Shown here: positions 59,574-64,000 of the stretch, in pieces
How the letters are laid out: the number at the start of each line of letters is the position of its first letter
Position numbering within the stretch: position 1 is the first letter of the stretch
Origin: Micromonospora sp. NBC_01796
Lineage (GTDB): Bacteria; Actinomycetota; Actinomycetes; Mycobacteriales; Micromonosporaceae
Direction: 5' to 3'
DNA length: 64,000 nucleotides
Assembly: GCF_035917455.1 (NCBI RefSeq)
Contig: NZ_CP109078.1
Coordinates: 558,001-622,000 of the forward strand
Notes under the pieces: generated by a model
The model's input: only the letters and a program-made list of their open reading frames with translations
Told to the model about the DNA's origin: nothing
Database searches by the model: none
Made by a program: the position numbers and the translations under genes

Positions 59574-61166
59574 TCAGGCGTACTGCGGGGTGTCGACCCG
59601 GGTGGGTGCGACGGCGTTGCCGGCGAAGTCGTTGTCCTGGAAGTCGGCCGAGCCTCGGGTGCCTTCACCGGTGACCCAGAGGCCGTGGGTCTGCGACTTG
59701 TACCGCTGGGTGTCCCAGACCCGGTTGTTGCGCAGGGTGAGGTCCGAGGTGGCGGCAGCCAGGGTGATCCCGGCCCGGTTCGGGGGTGTGTCGGGCAGCC
59801 GGTAGGTGGCGCCGGCTGGTGGCGTACCCCCGGCCCAGGCCGTGGTGGCACCGGGCCGGACCGGTGCGAGCACGAGTTCGGTGGCGGTGTTGGTGGCGAC
59901 CATCGCGGTCCAGTTACCTACCGTCACCATTTTGCCCCGGTGCCCGTCCGGGAACCAGGTCGCGCCGTCGTCCCGCACGGCCGTACGCGTGTAGCTGACC
60001 CGGTCCCCCGAGCCGCCGGCGGCACCGGCCTCCCGCCGGCCGTTGTCCCGGATGCGGTTGTTCACGATCGCCCCGTCGAGCAGACCGGCGTCGACCCGTA
60101 CGCCGTCCAGGCCGTTCTCCCAGATCTCGTTGCCGTCGATCACGACCTCGTGAGCCGGGATGGAGTCCTCGGCCAGGTTGTGCTCCCGGTAGCCGTAGCG
60201 GCCGTTGCGGCTGATCCGGTTGCCGCGCACGATGTAGCGGCCGGGGGTGTTGCCGATGCTCAGCCCGTCCAGGATGTTCGCGTCGATAATGCAGTCCGCG
60301 ACGATCCCGCCCCGACCGGCGATCCCGCAGGTGCCCTGGGCCGAGACGTCGAACCCGGCCTCGTGGTTACCGATCATGGTGCACCCGTTGACCACCAGGC
60401 CGTCCGCGCCCCAGTCGGAGATGCCGAACCGGTTGTCCTCGGCGTGGCAGGCGGTGATCCGGATGCCGCGCGGGGGCGGCCACATCTTCTGCTGAAGTTC
60501 GAGGAAGATGCCGTTGGTTCCGTTGCCGACGGCGGTGCAGGTGGAGACGGTGAGTCGTTCGCTCGCCCCCCACCCGCCGATCCCGATGCCGATGCCGGCG
60601 CCGCCCATCTGCTGCCCGGTGTCGAGCCGACCACAGCGCAGTGCGACCACACCCTGCACCACCGTGTCCTGGAGGAAGTCGCAGCCGAGACCGGTGGCGG
60701 CGGTGTCGTGGATGAAGAGGTCGCGGAACCGGCCGCGCATCACGTACTGGAGGCCGAGGCCCTTGGCCAGGTAGTCGTAGCGGGCCAACTGCACACCGGA
60801 GCCGTCGATCTCGAAGCTGGCGAACGTGCAGTCGGCGATGTGGTTCTCCCGGCTCGCCCCGTGCTGTACGGCGGTGAAGTAGGCCAGCGGCACCGGGTCG
60901 ACCCGGTTCCCCTCGTTGCTGAGTACGAACTTGGTGGCGCCGATCCCGTCACCGACCAGGGAGATCCCGCTGCGCCACACGGTGCCGGTGTCCCGGATCG
61001 AGTAGACGCCCGGCGGGCAGTGGATCGTCCGGGCCAGCCCGTCGGCCGCGTACGCCGTACCGAGCCGGTCGACCAGCGCCTGTAACGCCGGCTGGTCGTT
61101 GGTGACCCCGTCCCCCACCAAGCCATGATCACGGGCGTTGCAGACCAGATCCTCAGGCACCGACAC
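59574..61166 (-). CDS. Right-handed beta-helix protein, pectate-lyase-3-like, no signal peptide
   Basis: A 530-residue protein. The N-terminus has DHGLVGDGVTNDQPALQALVD, the opening of Pectate_lyase_3 and phage tailspike-like beta-helix proteins. Coils follow, such as VVIDGNEIWENGLDGVRVD, RITACHAEDNRFGISDWGADG and IVRGNRISRNGRYGY. No signal peptide or membrane segment is visible, so it is cytoplasmic or secreted by another route. Substrate and catalysis are unknown. The GTG at 61166 has GGAGGGGGAC about 8 nt upstream. It lies beside a sugar epimerase gene and is bracketed by two homologous hairpins. Confidence 0.78.
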   Translation of the reverse strand: MSVPEDLVCNARDHGLVGDGVTNDQPALQALVDRLGTAYAADGLARTIHCPPGVYSIRDTGTVWRSGISLVGDGIGATKFVLSNEGNRVDPVPLAYFTAVQHGASRENHIADCTFASFEIDGSGVQLARYDYLAKGLGLQYVMRGRFRDLFIHDTAATGLGCDFLQDTVVQGVVALRCGRLDTGQQMGGAGIGIGIGGWGASERLTVSTCTAVGNGTNGIFLELQQKMWPPPRGIRITACHAEDNRFGISDWGADGLVVNGCTMIGNHEAGFDVSAQGTCGIAGRGGIVADCIIDANILDGLSIGNTPGRYIVRGNRISRNGRYGYREHNLAEDSIPAHEVVIDGNEIWENGLDGVRVDAGLLDGAIVNNRIRDNGRREAGAAGGSGDRVSYTRTAVRDDGATWFPDGHRGKMVTVGNWTAMVATNTATELVLAPVRPGATTAWAGGTPPAGATYRLPDTPPNRAGITLAAATSDLTLRNNRVWDTQRYKSQTHGLWVTGEGTRGSADFQDNDFAGNAVAPTRVDTPQYA

Positions 61167-61261
61167 GCCCGTCCCCCTCCGTCGCCCGGAGATCGGTCGA
61201 TTCCCGTTTCCCGCCGAACCTAACGTCCCCGCTCACCCGCCTCCCCCCTCCAAGACCCCCC

Positions 61262-61319
61262 CTCTTGTAGAGAACGAGTGGTTACTGCACCCCGGATAGG
61301 CACTCTTTCTCTACAAGAG
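61262..61319. terminator. Long hairpin, copy 2 of a repeated element
   Basis: 19-bp arms (61262-61280 / 61301-61319) with a single mismatch, around a 20-nt loop region. It shares TTGTAGAGAACGAGTGG with copy 1 (TGTAGAGAATGAGTGG). It probably terminates the epimerase transcript (minus strand). Confidence 0.75.
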
Positions 61320-61346
61320 TGGGCGCGGCCTCGATGGGGGTGGGGG

Positions 61347-62552
61347 TCAGCGGAGGGCGGCGGGGGTTTGGGGGGTGGGGCGAAGGTGGCCGGGGTGGAA
61401 GGCGGGGGCAATGGTGCGGGTCGGCTCGGCGGGTAGCGGCGGCAGGCCGAGCAGGTCGGTGATCGCGGAGACCGCCAGGACGCTGGCCCGGCCGTCGCCG
61501 AACGGAAGAGCCCGCTGAGCGGTGGAGCGTACGTTCAGTTCCTGCGTGGCGGCGGCGACGAGCCGTTCCGGGTCGGTGCCGACCAGGGTGCCGTGGCCGG
61601 AGTCGATGATCTCGGGGCGTTCCGTGGTGTCCCGGGCGACCAGGACCGGTACGCCGAGCGTGCCGGCCTCCTCCTGCAACCCGCCCGAGTCGGTGATGAC
61701 CAGGTCGGCGACGCTCAGCAGGCCGATCATCTCGGGGTAGACCAGCGGCGGCGTCAGCCGGATGCCGGGGGTGTGCCCGAGTTGCGCGGTCATCGCCGCG
61801 CCGAGCGTCGGGTTCGGATGGGTCACCATGACCAGTTGGACGTCCGGGAAGCGGCGGGCGAGGAAACGCAGCCCGGAGCAGACGCCGAAGACGCCACCGC
61901 CCCGGTTCTCCCGCCGGTGCAGCGTCACGACGACCACCCGGCGGGTCGGGTCGATCCAGTCGGGCGGCTGGGCGAGTTGGTGGTCGAGCAGGTGGTGCAG
62001 CGCGTCGACCACGGTGCTCCCGGTGACCACGATCCGGTCGTCCGGGACTCCCTCGTCGAGCAGGTGCTGGCGGGCGGTCGGGGTGGGTGCCAGGTTGAGG
62101 GCCGCGATCCGGGACAGCATCGACCGGTTCGCCTCCTCCGGGAAGGGCCGGTCCAGGTCGTGGGTACGCAGACCGGCCTGGAGGTGCACCACGGGGATGC
62201 GCTGCCAGAAGGCGACCATCCCGGCGACCAGTGCGCTGAGGGTGTCCCCCTGGACCACGACCGCGGCGGGGCGGCGTATCGCGAGCACCCCGTCGGTCGC
62301 GGTGAGCAGCGCGGCGGCGAGTTCGGCGAGCGACCCGGTCCGGCGTACGGGTTCCAGGGTGACCTGGACGGCGAGGTCGAACGGCGCCAGCGCCTCCGCC
62401 ACCCGTCCGGGGTGCTGCCCGGTGTCGACCACCGTGACCGTGACGCGGGTGTCCAGCCGCAACCGGCGTACCAGTGGGGCGGCCTTCACCGCCTCCGACC
62501 TGGTGCCGAGCAGCACGACGACCTCGTACGTGGCCGAGTCGTCAGCCCGCAC
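61347..62552 (-). CDS. WecB-like UDP-GlcNAc 2-epimerase with a substituted catalytic residue
   Basis: A 401-residue GT-B-fold protein of the non-hydrolysing UDP-N-acetylglucosamine 2-epimerase family, which makes UDP-ManNAc. It has GTRSEAVKAAPLVRRL at 16-31, QGDT with Asp103 (Asp95 in E. coli WecB), PFPEEANR at 136-143, VTLHRRENRG with the His of the family, and DSGGLQEEAGTLG. The normal HVEAGLRT motif, whose Glu117 is catalytic, reads HLQAGLRT here: Gln125 replaces that Glu. GTRPEA is also GTRSEA. The protein could be a pseudo-epimerase or an altered-specificity enzyme. The GTG at 62552 has TACGGA 7 nt upstream and no ribosome site. The last 25 residues are Pro/Ala-rich. Confidence 0.85.
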   Translation of the reverse strand: MRADDSATYEVVVLLGTRSEAVKAAPLVRRLRLDTRVTVTVVDTGQHPGRVAEALAPFDLAVQVTLEPVRRTGSLAELAAALLTATDGVLAIRRPAAVVVQGDTLSALVAGMVAFWQRIPVVHLQAGLRTHDLDRPFPEEANRSMLSRIAALNLAPTPTARQHLLDEGVPDDRIVVTGSTVVDALHHLLDHQLAQPPDWIDPTRRVVVVTLHRRENRGGGVFGVCSGLRFLARRFPDVQLVMVTHPNPTLGAAMTAQLGHTPGIRLTPPLVYPEMIGLLSVADLVITDSGGLQEEAGTLGVPVLVARDTTERPEIIDSGHGTLVGTDPERLVAAATQELNVRSTAQRALPFGDGRASVLAVSAITDLLGLPPLPAEPTRTIAPAFHPGHLRPTPQTPAALR

Positions 62553-62673
62553 GTCGTGGTCCGTACATCAGAGACACCCCTTGACAGTTAGCCGTGACGC
62601 CGATGTCACGTTAACCAGCCAAACGGACGTTTGCCGCGAAAACGACTAAACCAGGTACGGTCGCCGGGCGGGG

Positions 62674-63321
62674 CTATCCGGTGAGGCCGACGTCGCGGGC
62701 GAGCAGGGCCGCCTGGACGCGGTCGGCGACCCCGAGCTTGGCCAGCACCGCCGAGACCTGGTTGCGGATCGTCTTCTCGCTCAGCCCGAACCGGCGGGCG
62801 ATCCGGGCGTTGCCCTCACCGGCCGCCAGGTACCGCAGGATGTCCCGCTCGCGCGGGGTGAGCTGGTCGAACGGCGCGGGCAGCTCGACCGGCTGGCGGC
62901 GCAGGGTGGTCAGCACCTGCGGCCCGATCCGGGGGCCGAGCACCAGACCACCGCCGGCGACCGTACGCAGCGCGTGCAGGATGGTGTCCGGATCGGTGTC
63001 CTTCAGGACGTAACCACGGGCGCCGGCCCGCAACGCGCGGTTCACCACGTCCTCGTCGTCGGCCATGGTGAGCATCAGGACGTGCACGTCGGGTCGACTC
63101 TGGATGATCCGGGCGGTGGCGTCCACCCCGTCACCGTCGGGCAGCGCGACGTCCATCGCGACCACCCCGACCCCTTCGGTCACCGCGGCGACCAGCGCCT
63201 CGGCGCACGAGGCCGCCTCCACCACACCCTCGACCCAGGGCTCGTCCTCGAGCATGGTGCGCAGCCCACGGCGTACCACCGGATGGTCGTCCACGATCAA
63301 CACGCGTACCCGATCGGACAT
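62674..63321 (-). CDS. NarL/LuxR-family response regulator
   Basis: A 215-residue two-component regulator. The receiver domain holds Asp11/Asp12, phospho-acceptor Asp57 (VAMDVALPDGDGVD), Thr in MLTMAD and Lys in VLKDTD. The C-terminal LuxR-type HTH is LTPRERDILRYLAAGEGNARIARRFGLSEKTIRNQVSAVLAKLGV. The ATG at 63321 has GAGG about 9 nt upstream; a GTG at 63336 that overlaps the kinase stop is an alternative. The kinase gene ends 11 bp upstream, so the two form one operon. No target gene is apparent; the epimerase gene downstream is on the same strand. Confidence 0.92.
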   Translation of the reverse strand: MSDRVRVLIVDDHPVVRRGLRTMLEDEPWVEGVVEAASCAEALVAAVTEGVGVVAMDVALPDGDGVDATARIIQSRPDVHVLMLTMADDEDVVNRALRAGARGYVLKDTDPDTILHALRTVAGGGLVLGPRIGPQVLTTLRRQPVELPAPFDQLTPRERDILRYLAAGEGNARIARRFGLSEKTIRNQVSAVLAKLGVADRVQAALLARDVGLTG

Positions 63322-63332
63322 GACTCGCCGCC

Positions 63333-64000
63333 TCACTCACCCAGCGACCGGGCGGCCGGTTCCGGCCCGACGGCACCGCCGGGCCCGACCGGGTCACCGG
63401 GACCAACCTGTTGTACGGCAACCGTACCGGTCGCGTCGGGCGCGAACTCGGCACAGGGCAGCCGGACCCGGACCCGCGTCCCGTGCGGCGACACCTCGGA
63501 GATCTCGCAGTCCCCACCCAGTTCGGCGGCGCGTTCCCGCATCGACTCCACACCGACTCCACCGGGCCGGGGACCGGCGAACCCGATCCCGTCGTCGACC
63601 ACCTCGACGACGAGCTGGTGGTCCCGGCGTACGGTCACCTCGCAGGCGCTCGCACCGGCGTGCCGGGCCACGTTCGCCAGCGCCTCCGACACCACCCGGT
63701 ACGCCGCCACCTCGACCGCTGCGGAGAGTCCGCGCAGGTCGTGTTCCACGCTCAGCCGTACCGACAACTGTGGACCGTCGAAACGCTCGCACTCGACCCG
63801 GAGCGCCGACTCCAGCCCCCGGTCCAGCGCCGCCGGCCGCAACTGGTCGACCAGTTGCCGCACCTCCTGGGTGCAGGTGCGCAGGTCGTCAGCGAGCCCG
63901 TCGAGGACCCGGCCGAGCCGGTCCTGCCCGTCGGCCATCTTCCGGGCCGCCCGTACCTGCATCGACATCCCGGCGAAGGTCGGGCCGAGCCCGTCGTGCA
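63333..64000 (-). CDS. NarL-type sensor histidine kinase, C-terminal part
   Basis: Cut by the window edge; about 222 residues are visible. It begins in the HisKA_3 phosphoacceptor segment HDGLGPTFAGMSMQVRAAR (phospho-His codon at 63996-63998), and an internal ATG at 63968 is not the true start. The HATPase domain follows with AYRVVSEALANVARHAGA, VEVVDDGIGF and GGVGVESMRERAAELGG. A Gly/Pro-rich tail of about 30 residues ends the protein. It partners the LuxR-type regulator immediately downstream. Its sensor region and trigger are outside the window. Confidence 0.9.
   Translation of the reverse strand, partial: HDGLGPTFAGMSMQVRAARKMADGQDRLGRVLDGLADDLRTCTQEVRQLVDQLRPAALDRGLESALRVECERFDGPQLSVRLSVEHDLRGLSAAVEVAAYRVVSEALANVARHAGASACEVTVRRDHQLVVEVVDDGIGFAGPRPGGVGVESMRERAAELGGDCEISEVSPHGTRVRVRLPCAEFAPDATGTVAVQQVGPGDPVGPGGAVGPEPAARSLGE

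Noticed and set aside
59511-61319. Insertion sequence bounded by inverted repeats
   Set aside because: Each hairpin is a self-contained palindrome rather than one end of an element, no transposase is encoded between them, and target-site duplications were not found.

Overview
This window is chromosomal DNA from a very GC-rich filamentous actinomycete, most likely a Micromonosporaceae (Micromonospora relatives). The call rests on an SsgB-type sporulation regulator, a SARP/AfsR regulator, a Spo0M homologue, a ClgR-ClpP pair, streptogrisin-type and other secreted serine proteases, carbohydrate-active enzymes with CBM2 or CBM3 modules, GTG/TTG starts and many leaderless-looking promoters. No rRNA, CRISPR array, insertion sequence, prophage or biosynthetic core gene was seen. 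The only RNA gene is a tRNA-Val(CAC) at the left edge.

Layout. 0.2-5 kb: tRNA-Val, a PGPGW membrane protein, ssgB, a RhlG-like SDR and a secreted GH44-CBM3 glucanase/mannanase. 5-8 kb: a hemerythrin-domain protein, AraC and Rrf2 regulators and a lipoprotein. 8-14.8 kb: a 1051-residue AfsR-like regulator divergent from a secreted NlpC/P60-like protein with VCBS repeats, a flavin reductase and a 57-residue DUF4236 protein. 14.8-19 kb: a TcmP-like protein, a divergent VOC/MarR pair with overlapping leaderless promoters, and a TPR/disordered/TM/FN3 protein. 19-25 kb: an OmpR-type two-component system divergent from a LolA/RseB-like protein, then a HelD-type RNA polymerase-associated ATPase. 25-31 kb: small proteins, Spo0M and a bacterial NLR-like NACHT-LRR protein, which is the best candidate for an immune function. 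31-37 kb: lipoprotein, V8-like protease, GH5 mannanase with CBM2, M1 metallopeptidase and DinB protein. 37-43 kb: an unusual tandem-repeat amphipathic protein, then PAP2-PAP2, ClgR and ClpP in one overlapping run, preceded by a YihY/BrkB and lipid-kinase pair. 43-52.5 kb: alpha-lytic-type protease, VOC protein, a phosphoketolase between two universal stress proteins, an acyltransferase, a membrane protein, a GntR/FCD regulator and a YbaK deacylase. 52.5-64 kb: a secreted beta-helix protein, a cold-shock-domain protein, a giant secreted ThuA/sugar-dehydrogenase/PKD/CBM protein, a second beta-helix protein, a WecB-like epimerase with a substituted catalytic residue, and a NarL-type two-component system cut by the window end.

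How the genes work together. Plant-polymer degradation is spread through the window: GH44-CBM3, GH5-CBM2, a secreted sugar dehydrogenase, several secreted proteases and an M1 peptidase. The phosphoketolase and universal stress proteins form a compact central-carbon/stress group. ClgR and ClpP form a protease-regulator pair. SsgB, Spo0M and AfsR-like genes point to developmental control. Transcription units are well separated: nearly every convergent pair or operon end has a strong GC-rich hairpin, and several regulators and small enzymes have a -10 hexamer 6-8 nt before the start codon, which suggests leaderless mRNAs. Starts were chosen from Shine-Dalgarno or -10 spacing and family length, and are stated per gene. 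All functions are inferred from recognisable motifs; no database search was run.
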